A DNA stretch of 64,000 bases from Kordia algicida OT-1 (GTDB lineage: Bacteria > Bacteroidota > Bacteroidia > Flavobacteriales > Flavobacteriaceae). How positions within the stretch are numbered: position 1 is the stretch's first letter; each line of letters begins with the position of its first letter. The notes under the pieces were generated by a model, which saw nothing but the letters and a program-made list of their open reading frames with translations, had not been told where the DNA came from and ran no database searches. Location of the stretch: assembly GCF_000154725.1 (NCBI RefSeq), contig NZ_DS544873.1, forward strand, positions 2,086,713 to 2,150,712, in the 5' to 3' direction. Shown in pieces: positions 1 through 8,862 of this stretch. A program made the translations under genes and the position numbers.

Positions 1-1
1 T

Positions 2-82
2 GCATTAACAGAAGCAGAAAAACAAACAGTTATGAATCATCTAAACACTTATTTCAGCAATGGAGACACTACATGTAATTAG
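2..82 (+). CDS. C-terminal end of a gene that starts before the window
   Basis: Frame 2 is open from the first base to a TAG at 80-82 and gives 26 residues that read like ordinary protein (an acidic and basic stretch, then NHLNTYF, ending in TTCN). It overlaps the start of the next gene by 23 bases, a common arrangement for co-transcribed genes. Too little remains to assign a family. Frame 1 is also open here but its peptide looks less protein-like. The call rests on reading quality only. Confidence 0.4.
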   Translation, partial: ALTEAEKQTVMNHLNTYFSNGDTTCN

Positions 83-491
83 AAATACTTTTATAATTAT
101 TCTCATATTTATAATGGGAGCACATGCACAAGAAAATGATACAGATTATTTTAAGTTGCATAAAGATGGACAAAAAATAAAGAAAAAGCAGATATATCTT
201 AAGCTCAATCAAAACTTTAAGAAAAGTGTATATGATGTTAAAGAAACTTATGTTTACAAGGATAAATTCGTTTTTACTAATACAGGAAAAAAGTGTACAA
301 AAGAAGAAAAGGTAATTTATAGTAATGTAGAAGATTTGTATTCAATTGAGAAAAAAGTACTTGAAGAACATATGCTAGAAATTCAAAAAAAGTATGGGTT
401 TAAACCCGTGTATCCATTAAATCATGTGGCGTTAAAAATTCTTTTAATTAAGGAAGATAATTGCTTTGTATTGAATTGGAAAAGACAATAA
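60..491 (+). CDS. Small secreted protein of unknown function
   Basis: The 143-residue product starts with a typical signal peptide: a short basic N-terminus, a hydrophobic stretch at residues 9-20, and a probable cleavage after AHA near residue 23. The mature part is about 120 residues, rich in lysine and with two cysteines (KKCTK and EDNCF). I do not recognise a family. The start at 60 is preferred over the later ATG at 114 because only the longer form has the full signal peptide. It overlaps the tail of the gene before it, so the two are probably co-transcribed, and a strong hairpin follows at 574. Confidence 0.6.
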   Translation: METLHVIRNTFIIILIFIMGAHAQENDTDYFKLHKDGQKIKKKQIYLKLNQNFKKSVYDVKETYVYKDKFVFTNTGKKCTKEEKVIYSNVEDLYSIEKKVLEEHMLEIQKKYGFKPVYPLNHVALKILLIKEDNCFVLNWKRQ

Positions 492-573
492 AACCCAACT
501 ATAAATATTTTATATTTTAACTTAAAGTAAGCCACAAGTAATAAAATTTTAAAAATAAAAATCGACATCATAA

Positions 574-610
574 AAAGGCTAGAATTTTAAAAAATTCTAG
601 CCTTTCTTTT
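574..610 (+). terminator. Rho-independent terminator
   Basis: A perfect 15-base inverted repeat (574-588 with 591-605) is followed by a T-rich run on the plus strand. It lies 83 bases after the stop of the small secreted protein and closes that transcription unit. The T-run is also acceptable in the opposite direction, but no minus-strand gene ends here. Confidence 0.75.
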
Positions 611-707
611 TCGAATAACTCTAATATCTTGAACTGCTAAAAATCTTTTTTCAAAAAAAACGGTTACCTTTTCCGCGTTTTACCATTAAGTATATAAACA
701 GATTATT

Positions 708-1256
708 ATGAACGATCAATCATTGTTACAATTGCTAACTTCCGACCAAAAGGAAAAAGCCTTTGTAAAGATTTACAGATACTTTCCAAAAGTATCGCGC
801 TTTATATGCAAACATGGCGGAACAAAAGAAGAAGCACAAGACGTGTTTCAAGAAGCATTACTCATTTTCTACCGAAAAGCCAACACGCCCAATTTTAAAC
901 TCACTGCACGTATTGAAACCTATGTATTCAGTATTTGCAAATATTTGTGGAAAGATCAATTAAAACAAAAAAATAAACAATCCGACGCTTTTGAACAAGC
1001 GTTTTTAAAAGACGAAACCATTCCTGTGGAAACGCATATACAGGAAGAAGAAAAATACCAATTGGCTGAAAAGGCCTTAAAATCTATTGGAGACAAATGC
1101 CTAAAACTGCTTTCGCTTTTCTACATCGATAAAAAGAAAATGCGAGACATTGCCAAGTTGCTAGGATTTACCTCAGAATCATCTGCCAAAACACAAAAAT
1201 ACAAGTGTTTGGAACGCGCTAAGAACGAATTACGAACCTTAAAAGCCAACCGATGA
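708..1256 (+). CDS. ECF-type RNA polymerase sigma-70 factor
   Basis: The 182-residue length and layout fit an extracytoplasmic-function sigma factor. Region 2 (about residues 20-85) has the usual helix pattern around GTKEEAQDVFQEALLIFYRK, and region 4 (about 120-178) has a helix-turn-helix ending in SSAKTQKYKCLERAKNEL. It would direct RNA polymerase to a small regulon when released by its partner. The stop overlaps the start of the next gene (ATGA at 1253), so the following membrane protein is translationally coupled and is very probably its anti-sigma factor. Confidence 0.88.
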   Translation: MNDQSLLQLLTSDQKEKAFVKIYRYFPKVSRFICKHGGTKEEAQDVFQEALLIFYRKANTPNFKLTARIETYVFSICKYLWKDQLKQKNKQSDAFEQAFLKDETIPVETHIQEEEKYQLAEKALKSIGDKCLKLLSLFYIDKKKMRDIAKLLGFTSESSAKTQKYKCLERAKNELRTLKANR

Positions 1257-3979
1257 GAACTGAATTAGAAACTATTGCATCTATAGAAAAGTATATTTTA
1301 AACGTACTTTCTGAAACCGAAACAAAAGCATTTGAAACGCGCATGGCAACCGACTCCGATTTTAAAAACGATGTTGAATTACAACAACAATTGGTGCATA
1401 GTTTGGAACGAATTTCGTTACAAAAAACCATTCAAAATGCACATAAAACCTATCTCTTTTGGAAATTATTAAAACTCATCGGAATGATTGTAATTCCGTT
1501 GTTGTTGGCACTTTTAAGTTGGTATTTTTGGAACGCTTCCGCAGAAACGACGCAGCAAGTGAAAACGATTCCAACGAATGTTGAACAACAGATTTCCACA
1601 GAAAAAGAGCAAGAAACTTCTGTTATCAAAGAAATGGAAGAAGAAGCAATTCCCAAAAAAACTTCCATTGAAAAACCGCCCGTGATTACGCCGAATGAAA
1701 CTACTGTTTTTGCCGAAAATATTGTTGTGAATCCTGCGGATGAAATTACTTCGGAAGTTTTTAGTATTCTTATTGAAAAAGATACCATTGTAGAAACGAA
1801 AAATGGGATTGTATTCTTGATTCCTGAGCATGCTTTTGTTGACAAAAATCAAAACATTATCAACGGAAACGTACAACTCGAAGTAAAAGAAGCTATCGAT
1901 TCACATACGATTATGACAGCAGGATTGGCTACCTTTTTTAATGATAAACCTCTGGAAACTGGCGGCATGTTTTTTATAGAAGCAACTCAAAACGGACAAA
2001 AGCTGAAAATCAATCCGCAAAAAGAAATCATCGCAGACATTCCAACGCAAAACTACAAAGAAGGCATGCAATTGTTTGATGGCGAAGTTTTGGAAGATGG
2101 AACCATCAATTGGACAAATCCGAAATCATTACACAATACACTAATTCCACAAGACATTTATAGTCTTAACTTTTATCCACCAAAGTATTTGGAAACACTT
2201 GCCGAAAAAGGCTATGATATTTCGAATAAAAAATTCACAGACAGTTTGTATTATTCTTTTGGTGATGTTTCAAAAAAAGCAGTGAACCATCAAACTATTG
2301 GAGAATATATTGAAGAAGAAACTAATAAAGATCGAATTCGCTTTCAAGACACGATAAAAACTGATTATGTAATTGTTTCAAGTAAAGATTCTGTAAAAAC
2401 AAATCGTACTGAGAAAAAAGTAGTTTCTGGCTTAGATCCATTAAAAGTAAAAGCCATTTGGAATGAACGTTTCCAAAATACATTTATCGCCACCAAAGCT
2501 TTTGAAGAACGTTTGCGCGCGATTCATAAAAATTGTAGAACTGCAAATTACATGCTAAATACATACTTAGAAAATCTAGATCGTGATTTGTATATCTCAG
2601 ATTCTATCATTGCATATTCTACAAATGGAGAAGCGATCAACATGCCGTTTCTAGAATTTTCTAAACAAAAATTGACGAATGTTCCCAATGCAAATTCAGA
2701 AGTTTCCAAACTGAATGATTATTATCTACAACAGCAAAAAGTGTATCGCTTGGCATTGCAAGAAACACAACAAAAAATAGATTCGTTATTAGACGTTAAC
2801 AAGAAATATCAAGCATTTTCAAAACAGCAATTGCAAAATTATTATAATAACGAACTGGCAATTACGACAGACAGGGTTTCAAAAAGTCTCGCTGTTCGTT
2901 TACCGCGTCGTTTCAATCGAACAAATACAGTTTCTGGCGAAGTTTCTACGAAGGTTACTTCTGTGGCAACCATCATTAAAAAAGAAAGAAAAAAACGTGT
3001 GTATAGAGCACCAATTCGAACGACAGGCTGGAAAAATATTGACCGAGTTATTGATGAACAACTCATTTCAAGTGTGCAAAATAGAACGACAACCACCATT
3101 CGGAATAACCAAAAATCTGTCACAATTACCTATGCTGATTACGAAGTTTCAATTGAAAACACACAACGTTTTGATAAATTATTTGTGTATTTAGTTCCTA
3201 CTGAGTTCAATAGTTTTGTGCGATTGAAGGCTGAAAATGGTCGTTTTACATACAAGTTAAATGACTTACTAACGTATCGCGTGTATTGTGTAGCTTATTT
3301 GAATACTGTTCCTTTTTATTTTGAAAAAACCATCAAAAACACTTCCGACAAGATAAAATTAAGGGAAATTACAGAAACGATTTTACGTGAGAAATTGGCA
3401 AATATTACTACTGAAAATCGTTCGCTAGAAACTGAAATTATCTATCAAACGACTAGAAAAACGAATGATAAAACATTGAAAAAGTATCGTGAACTTGTCA
3501 AGTTGAAAAAGGAAATTGAAAATGTGGTATTTCCGTGTAGACAATCTGAAACAGTCAATTCTATAACTTTCGATGCACTAGAAACGACACAAATGGAAGT
3601 ATCAATTGTTGATTTTATAGAAGAAATACCTTTTGGTACTGTGGAAGAAAGTCCATCATTTCCTAATTATAATCGAAATACGACCGAAACAGAAAAGAAA
3701 ACTGATTTTGAAAATGCCGTAAAAAATTTTATTAGAGAAAATTTCAATATGAATATTATTGACGCTTCCAAGTATCCAGAAAATGAATTTCGAATCAGTT
3801 TTTCTATGAGAATTGATACCTCTGGAGTGATGAGACTTACTTTTATTGGTTCTAAAGATGATGCAGTTCGTAAAGAAGTCAATCGTATCGCTACTTTGTT
3901 TCCGAAAGTTACACCAGGAAAACAAAACGGAATTCCTGTAAATGTTAGTTATGCATTTTCGATAGTTTTTACATTATAA
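1253..3979 (+). CDS. Giant membrane anti-sigma-like protein with a TonB-like C-terminal domain
   Basis: The 908-residue product has a cytoplasmic N-terminal part (1-70) of the length usual for an anti-sigma domain, one membrane helix at about 72-93, and about 800 periplasmic residues. Residues around 160-270 (IEKDTIVETKNGIVFLIP onward) resemble a domain I have seen in uncharacterised Bacteroidetes proteins. A coiled region of several hundred residues follows. The last 65 residues (FRISFSMRIDTSGVMRLTFI, then PGKQNGIPVNVSY) have the pattern of the TonB C-terminal domain. Seen: membrane topology, the TonB-like tail, and ATGA overlap with the sigma gene. Inferred: a sigma regulator that senses the envelope or an outer-membrane receptor. 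Family anti-sigma proteins are normally 150-350 residues, so this is unusually large. Confidence 0.7.
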   Translation: MRTELETIASIEKYILNVLSETETKAFETRMATDSDFKNDVELQQQLVHSLERISLQKTIQNAHKTYLFWKLLKLIGMIVIPLLLALLSWYFWNASAETTQQVKTIPTNVEQQISTEKEQETSVIKEMEEEAIPKKTSIEKPPVITPNETTVFAENIVVNPADEITSEVFSILIEKDTIVETKNGIVFLIPEHAFVDKNQNIINGNVQLEVKEAIDSHTIMTAGLATFFNDKPLETGGMFFIEATQNGQKLKINPQKEIIADIPTQNYKEGMQLFDGEVLEDGTINWTNPKSLHNTLIPQDIYSLNFYPPKYLETLAEKGYDISNKKFTDSLYYSFGDVSKKAVNHQTIGEYIEEETNKDRIRFQDTIKTDYVIVSSKDSVKTNRTEKKVVSGLDPLKVKAIWNERFQNTFIATKAFEERLRAIHKNCRTANYMLNTYLENLDRDLYISDSIIAYSTNGEAINMPFLEFSKQKLTNVPNANSEVSKLNDYYLQQQKVYRLALQETQQKIDSLLDVNKKYQAFSKQQLQNYYNNELAITTDRVSKSLAVRLPRRFNRTNTVSGEVSTKVTSVATIIKKERKKRVYRAPIRTTGWKNIDRVIDEQLISSVQNRTTTTIRNNQKSVTITYADYEVSIENTQRFDKLFVYLVPTEFNSFVRLKAENGRFTYKLNDLLTYRVYCVAYLNTVPFYFEKTIKNTSDKIKLREITETILREKLANITTENRSLETEIIYQTTRKTNDKTLKKYRELVKLKKEIENVVFPCRQSETVNSITFDALETTQMEVSIVDFIEEIPFGTVEESPSFPNYNRNTTETEKKTDFENAVKNFIRENFNMNIIDASKYPENEFRISFSMRIDTSGVMRLTFIGSKDDAVRKEVNRIATLFPKVTPGKQNGIPVNVSYAFSIVFTL

Positions 3980-4030
3980 ACTACATGAATTCTCTGCGGT
4001 TTTAAACACTAATTTAGAAATAAAAACCAC

Positions 4031-4066
4031 AAAAAAAGCCGTTTCAAGTTGAAACGGCTTTTGCTA
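4031..4066. terminator. Bidirectional terminator between convergent genes
   Basis: A 14-base arm pair (4034-4047 with 4049-4062) has an A-run on one side and a T-run on the other, so it can stop transcription from both the plus-strand anti-sigma gene and the minus-strand rpsA. It lies 20 bases from the rpsA stop codon. Confidence 0.8.
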
Positions 4067-4085
4067 TGTGATAAAATGTTTAGAA

Positions 4086-5861
4086 TTATTTTCCTTCCAT
4101 TTTGTCTTTTAATTCTTGTAAAGCGTCTAAATCTCCAAGCGTAGTTTTCTCAGCAGATGCTGATTTTTTAGCTGCTGCTTGAACATTACGTTGCTCTTCT
4201 TCTCTAAAGATAGCTGTGTGAGAAGCTACAACTCTTTTGAATTCTTTGTTGAACTCAATTACTTTGAACTCAGCTGTTTCACCTTTCTTCAATTTCTTTC
4301 CGTCTTCTTTTTCTAAGTGACGAGAAGGAATGAAAGCTACTACATCTTCGTTTAAAGCTACCGTTGCACCTTTATCATTTGTATCTGTAATTTCTGCGGT
4401 ATGCGTTGTACCTACACCAAATTCACCTTCATACTTATCCCAAGGATTTTCAGTAGTTTGTTTGTGACCTAAACTTAATTTACGTCCTTCTACGTCTAAT
4501 TCTAATACAAGTACTTCTAATTTGTCACCAACAGTAACAAACTCAGATGGATGCTTCACTTTCTTAGTCCAAGATAAATCAGAGATATAAATTAATCCGT
4601 CAATTCCTTCTTCTAATTCTACGAATACACCAAAGTTAGTAAAGTTACGTACCGTTCCTGTGTGCTTAGAACCTACAGGGTATTTAGTTGTAATATCAGT
4701 CCATGGATCTGGCGTCATTTGCTTGATACCAAGAGACATTTTACGATCTTCTCTATCTAATGTTAAGATTTTCGCTTCTACTTCATCTCCTACTTTTACG
4801 AAATCTTGAGCCGAACGTAAGTGTGTAGACCAAGACATTTCAGATACGTGAATTAATCCTTCAACACCTTCAGCTACTTCGATAAATGCACCGTAATCAG
4901 CAATTACAACAACTTTTCCTTTTACTACGTCTCCGATTTTTAATTCAGAATCTAAAGCTTCCCAAGGATGAGCGCTCAATTGTTTTAATCCTAATTGGAT
5001 TCTTGACTTGTTATCATCAAAGTCAAGGATTACAACGTTTAATTTCTGATCTAATTCAACAACCTCATTCGGGTGATTGATACGAGACCAAGAAAGATCC
5101 GTAATGTGGATTAATCCGTCAACGCCTCCAAGATCAATAAATACACCGTATGATGTGATGTTTTTCACAACACCTTCTAATACTTGACCTTTTTCTAATT
5201 GACCAATGATTTCTTTCTTCTGCTCCTCGATATCTGCTTCAATAAGCGCTTTGTGAGAAACCACCACGTTTTTGAATTCATGGTTAATTTTAACCACTTT
5301 GAATTCCATAGTTTTGTTTACGTACTGATCGTAATCTCTAATTGGTTTTACATCAATTTGAGATCCTGGTAAGAACGCTTCAATTCCGAATACGTCAACG
5401 ATCATACCACCTTTCGTTCTGCATTTTACAAAACCATTTACGATTTCACCATTGTCATGAGCAGCGTTTACTCTGTCCCAAGCTTTGATAGTTCTCGCTT
5501 TTCTGTGAGATAATACTAATTGTCCTGTTCTGTCTTCACGAACATCAATTAATACTTCTACTTTGTCTCCTACTTTTAAGTCTGGATTGTAACGAAATTC
5601 GTTTAAAGAAATTACACCTTCAGATTTAGCGTTAATGTCAATAATCGCTTCTCTGTCAGTCATTCTTACTACAGTTCCATCTACTACAGCATCATCATCT
5701 GTATCAACGAAATTTTCTGCTACTAATTTTTCGAATTCTTCTAATTTTTCGTCTTCTACTTGGTCAATTCCTTCTTCGTAATTGTGCCAGTTAAAGTTTG
5801 CTAAGAATTCTTCAGGATTTTTAACGTCCTGAACGTTTGTGTTTGTGTTTTCTTCAGCCAT
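4086..5861 (-). CDS. rpsA: 30S ribosomal protein S1
   Basis: The 591-residue product carries six S1 (OB-fold) repeats. Four in the middle and C-terminal part are easy to see from the recurring GxVxxxxxYGxFVxLxxGVDGLIHxSDLSW pattern (for example YGVFIDLGGVDGLIHITDLS and FGVFVELEEGIDGLIYISDL). S1 binds mRNA on the 30S subunit and helps initiation, which matters in Bacteroidetes where Shine-Dalgarno sites are rare. The length is a little over the E. coli 557 residues and typical of this phylum. It is a single-gene unit with its own promoter upstream and a terminator downstream. Confidence 0.97.
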   Translation of the reverse strand: MAEENTNTNVQDVKNPEEFLANFNWHNYEEGIDQVEDEKLEEFEKLVAENFVDTDDDAVVDGTVVRMTDREAIIDINAKSEGVISLNEFRYNPDLKVGDKVEVLIDVREDRTGQLVLSHRKARTIKAWDRVNAAHDNGEIVNGFVKCRTKGGMIVDVFGIEAFLPGSQIDVKPIRDYDQYVNKTMEFKVVKINHEFKNVVVSHKALIEADIEEQKKEIIGQLEKGQVLEGVVKNITSYGVFIDLGGVDGLIHITDLSWSRINHPNEVVELDQKLNVVILDFDDNKSRIQLGLKQLSAHPWEALDSELKIGDVVKGKVVVIADYGAFIEVAEGVEGLIHVSEMSWSTHLRSAQDFVKVGDEVEAKILTLDREDRKMSLGIKQMTPDPWTDITTKYPVGSKHTGTVRNFTNFGVFVELEEGIDGLIYISDLSWTKKVKHPSEFVTVGDKLEVLVLELDVEGRKLSLGHKQTTENPWDKYEGEFGVGTTHTAEITDTNDKGATVALNEDVVAFIPSRHLEKEDGKKLKKGETAEFKVIEFNKEFKRVVASHTAIFREEEQRNVQAAAKKSASAEKTTLGDLDALQELKDKMEGK

Positions 5862-5984
5862 TGCTGATGTAAAATTTGTATACTGCTCATTTAGAGAATC
5901 TTTGCATGTAAAAACAGTAGATTGTTATGTTTTATAAAAATTTCCTATTCCCTTTTCTATTCTCTGTCATGCTAAAAAGGAGTG

Positions 5985-6015
5985 CAAAAGTAAGATTATT
6001 ATTTTGATTTACAAA
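5985..6015 (-). promoter_or_regulatory. Bacteroidetes-type promoter of rpsA
   Basis: Read on the minus strand, a perfect -7 box TACTTTTG (5985-5992) is preceded by TTTG (6012-6015) at exactly 19 bases, matching the known Bacteroidetes consensus. The predicted transcript start is near 5978, giving an rpsA leader of about 115 bases. A leader this long leaves room for autogenous control by S1, as known in other bacteria, but I see no clear fold. Confidence 0.8.
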
Positions 6016-6162
6016 CAAATAGTCACGCAAACGGCATTGATTTTATTCAATTTAGCCATAAAATATGATTTTCGTCGAAAAAATAGATTGTAACATTTCT
6101 ATAACATAGTTTTTATTTTTTTAATTTATCTTTATAATATTAATAACAAAAATGACAATATA

Positions 6163-6546
6163 ATGAGTGTAAAAGCTAAATATCAAGGAGTTTTAGACCT
6201 TGGACAAGAATTGAATATTCAAAATGGAAATGTAGAAGAAGCAAATGGAATATTGAAGGTAAGCGGAACTGCCAAAACACAGTATGAAAAAGATATAATG
6301 TGGAATAAAATTAAAGAAGCTGGTGGAGAATTACCACAAGATATTGAAGCAGATATTAAAGTAGCAGACGAGTCAGTGTATCATCGTCACACGGTAGAAA
6401 GTGGAGATACTTTAGGAAAAATTGCAAAACATTACTACGGAAAAGCAAATCAATATCACGCTATTTTTAAAGCAAATAACGATCTTCTTGACAATCCAGA
6501 CGTAATTCATCCAGGACAAGAGTTAGTAATTCCACATTTGTCATAA
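6163..6546 (+). CDS. BON-like plus LysM domain protein (Kbp/YgaU-like)
   Basis: The 127-residue product has a short BON-like N-terminal half (about 1-68) and a LysM domain at about 75-124 (HTVESGDTLGKIAKHYYGKA ... HPGQELVIP). The same domain pair occurs in the E. coli potassium-binding protein Kbp (YgaU). There is no signal peptide, so it is probably cytoplasmic like Kbp, and the LysM need not bind peptidoglycan. It stands alone between rpsA (divergent) and cmk (convergent). Domain identification is firm; potassium sensing is inference from the E. coli relative. Confidence 0.8.
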   Translation: MSVKAKYQGVLDLGQELNIQNGNVEEANGILKVSGTAKTQYEKDIMWNKIKEAGGELPQDIEADIKVADESVYHRHTVESGDTLGKIAKHYYGKANQYHAIFKANNDLLDNPDVIHPGQELVIPHLS

Positions 6547-6566
6547 AACGATATTTTATAGAAATG

Positions 6567-6594
6567 AAAAGCTTCCTATTTGGAAGCTTTTTTT
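6567..6594. terminator. Bidirectional terminator
   Basis: The arms AAAAGCTTCC (6567-6576) and GGAAGCTTTT (6582-6591) are followed by more T. It separates the LysM gene from the convergent cmk, whose stop codon lies inside the T-run. Confidence 0.8.
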
Positions 6595-7282
6595 ATGCGT
6601 TTATAGTTCTGTTGGCTAAATTTAGAATCCGCTCAAATTGCTCTTTGAGTCCCATATCGCTATTATCAATAGCAATTGCACCTTCTGCTTGACGTAATGG
6701 AGAATCTTCTCTATGCGAATCTATATAATCTCTGTTTTGCACGTTTCGCAATACATCTTCATATTTGACGTCATCGCCTTTTTCAATGAGTTCCTTGTAA
6801 CGACGTATCGCTCTTTTTTCGGGAGAAGCTGTCATAAAGAGTTTTAATTCTGCATCTGGAAATACAACCGTTCCAATATCGCGCCCGTCCATCACAATTC
6901 CTTTGTCTTCGCCCATTTTCTGTTGTTGTTTTACCAACTGATAGCGAACTTCTGGAACCGCAGCCACTTTACTTACAAAGTCAGAAACACGCAAGGTTCT
7001 GATTTCTTTTTCAACATTTTCTCCATTTAAGTACATTTCGGCGAAGCCCAAAGCTTCATTGTAATGAAATTTTAAATTGATGTTGTCTAAATCTGACACC
7101 AAATCGTTGATCGAAAAGTTGTCTGCATCAATATATTTTTTGCGAAGCGCGTAGAGTGTTACCGCACGATACATGGCACCTGTGTCTACATATATATATT
7201 CTAATTCTTTAGCAAGTTGTTTGGCAATAGTACTTTTTCCTGTAGATGAAAAGCCATCAATAGCTATGGTAATTTTTTTCAT
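6593..7282 (-). CDS. cmk: (d)CMP kinase (cytidylate kinase)
   Basis: The 229-residue product phosphorylates CMP and dCMP to the diphosphates in pyrimidine salvage. It has a P-loop at residues 10-18 (GFSSTGKST), the YVDTGAMYRAVTLYAL segment, and the MDGRDIGTVVFPDAELKLFM motif typical of Cmk. The length matches the family (about 225). It lies 36 bases after porQ on the same strand and is probably co-transcribed. Its stop codon falls in the shared terminator. Confidence 0.96.
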   Translation of the reverse strand: MKKITIAIDGFSSTGKSTIAKQLAKELEYIYVDTGAMYRAVTLYALRKKYIDADNFSINDLVSDLDNINLKFHYNEALGFAEMYLNGENVEKEIRTLRVSDFVSKVAAVPEVRYQLVKQQQKMGEDKGIVMDGRDIGTVVFPDAELKLFMTASPEKRAIRRYKELIEKGDDVKYEDVLRNVQNRDYIDSHREDSPLRQAEGAIAIDNSDMGLKEQFERILNLANRTINA

Positions 7283-7318
7283 GACTCAGCACTTTGTTTA
7301 CGCCTTTGGAAAGCGTGA

Positions 7319-8338
7319 TTATTGCAAGTTAAGCGTCACACCAAACATACTTGTGTTGGCAGCTATAGAATAACGTGCGTAGGTATAATCAAATTTTAGT
7401 TTATTAATTCGGAGCCCAAATCCTGCGGTAATTCCTGAAAAGTTACGTTGGTCTACAATTTTCAATTCTTCTCCTCTACGGAAATTGTATCCCAAACGAA
7501 TGTTGAAACCTTTGTCTGGAAATAGTTCCATTCCAACAATAGTGTGACGAATCAAGTTTTTTAAGAATGTTACTTTTTCTTCTGTAACGCCACCTTCAAT
7601 AGATTGTTCCGCTCTGTTAGGATTTGCAAAAGCAATATTCCATTGTTGCAAGTTTTCAAACGTAAGGTGCCAACGAATAGGAACGTGTTCGAGTTTTTGA
7701 GAAATTCCGAAAATCAATTCAAAAGGTAATTGTTCTTGCACACCTGCATAAGTTGTAAACTGAATTCCAATATTTCTCGCCGCAAGTGCAACATTTAATT
7801 CCAATTCTTCATTGATGTACATAATTCCTAAATCAAGCGCACCACCAAAAGAATTGTATTGCTCTAATTTTGAGTTGATAAATTTTGCATTGGCTCCGAT
7901 GTGAATGTCTGTCCAAGGAATGTTATAAGCATAGCCCATAGACAAAGCAATTTCGTTTCCTGTGAAGCTTCCTGTTTCGTTTCCTTGTTCGTCATAACCA
8001 TCAAATTGACCGTAACTTACATACGTAACACCTGCGTGAAATGTTTGCACTCTGCGATCCCAAGTATACGCATACGCCGCCGAACCATAATTTACATCTC
8101 CTAAATAGTTGACATAATTTAATGATAAATGATTGTCCATGGTATAGTTGATACTTGCTGGATTGAACAACGCTTGATTTACATCTTTATCGTAGTTTGT
8201 AATTACTTTACCTCCAAGAGCAGCTTGTCTTGGTGACGATATTAAGTTTAAAAACTGATACGTGTATCTACCTCCGATTTGTGCGGAAGCAAGCGTAGTT
8301 ATAAACAAAAAAAAGGAAAAGAGGATCTTTTTCTGCAT
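7319..8338 (-). CDS. porQ: Type IX secretion system outer-membrane protein PorQ
   Basis: The 339-residue product has a signal peptide (cleavage near ASAQ, residue 19) and a PorV/PorQ-type beta-barrel. Diagnostic segments are SSPRQAALGGKVIT, NQALFNPASI, and the repeated GxNAKFINSKLEQYNSFGGALDLG pattern. PorQ is an accessory component of the type IX system that exports proteins with C-terminal sorting domains. A likely substrate is the metalloprotease at 56168. It is followed closely by cmk, as in many flavobacteria. No convincing -7 box is seen just upstream. Confidence 0.9.
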   Translation of the reverse strand: MQKKILFSFFLFITTLASAQIGGRYTYQFLNLISSPRQAALGGKVITNYDKDVNQALFNPASINYTMDNHLSLNYVNYLGDVNYGSAAYAYTWDRRVQTFHAGVTYVSYGQFDGYDEQGNETGSFTGNEIALSMGYAYNIPWTDIHIGANAKFINSKLEQYNSFGGALDLGIMYINEELELNVALAARNIGIQFTTYAGVQEQLPFELIFGISQKLEHVPIRWHLTFENLQQWNIAFANPNRAEQSIEGGVTEEKVTFLKNLIRHTIVGMELFPDKGFNIRLGYNFRRGEELKIVDQRNFSGITAGFGLRINKLKFDYTYARYSIAANTSMFGVTLNLQ

Positions 8339-8710
8339 GTGTACAAAGTAACTAAAATCTTTATTGAAAACGTTGAGATATTATAAATATTTTACGCCTT
8401 CTATAAAATTATCAGATATTTCTTTTTAATATTTTTTTTCAATAGCAAATCTACACTTTTTATTGATAATCTGTTATTTGCATAGTCTGTATGGTATTTT
8501 CTTTTGCTGATATTTTATAAAACCGCACTTGCTTTCTTTGTTTTACATACCATAAGTAGCTTACATTCACGGAAAATACTCTTTAAAAAAGCAGTGTTTT
8601 TAGGAGAAGTCATAATCTCTTGGTCATAGTTGCAGTTGCTCAACACACTCGCAGTACAGAAAATATTGTTTGGTTTAACAGGTTGGGCAACTGCTTTTTT
8701 GAAAAGGTAA
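8339..8710. other. Intergenic DNA without a recognisable gene
   Basis: This is AT-rich sequence between porQ and the palindromic element that follows lon. It should contain the porQ promoter, but I could not find a TANNTTTG box at a good distance. GTTGCTCAA at 8635-8643 is matched by its complement at 8852-8860 next to lon, so the following repeat element may extend to about 8626-8863. Confidence 0.4.
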
Positions 8711-8844
8711 AAAAGACTGTTTGAAAAGTATAATTTTCGTCAAACCGAACTTGATTCGGTTTCTCATAAGAATGAAAATTCAACTCAATGAGATTCTGGA
8801 TCAAGTCCAGAATGACGTTCCAAAAACTTTTCAAACAGTCTTTT
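8711..8844. repeat. Palindromic intergenic element with 19-bp inverted ends
   Basis: A perfect 19-base inverted repeat (8711-8729 with 8826-8844) encloses about 96 bases. Inside is a smaller palindrome around TCTGGATCAAGTCCAGAATG, a short repeat type common in many bacterial genomes. The outer pair GTTGCTCAA / TTGAGCAAC lies further out. It sits 18 bases after the lon stop, so its transcript would fold and could end lon transcription. The short ORF across it has no protein-like features. Confidence 0.65.
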
Positions 8845-8862
8845 AAAATTTTTGAGCAACTA

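Noticed and set aside
8640-8834. 64-codon ORF on the minus strand after lon
   Set aside because: It lies across the inverted repeat element, has no signal, domain or good start context, and its text is the usual translation of a common palindromic repeat.
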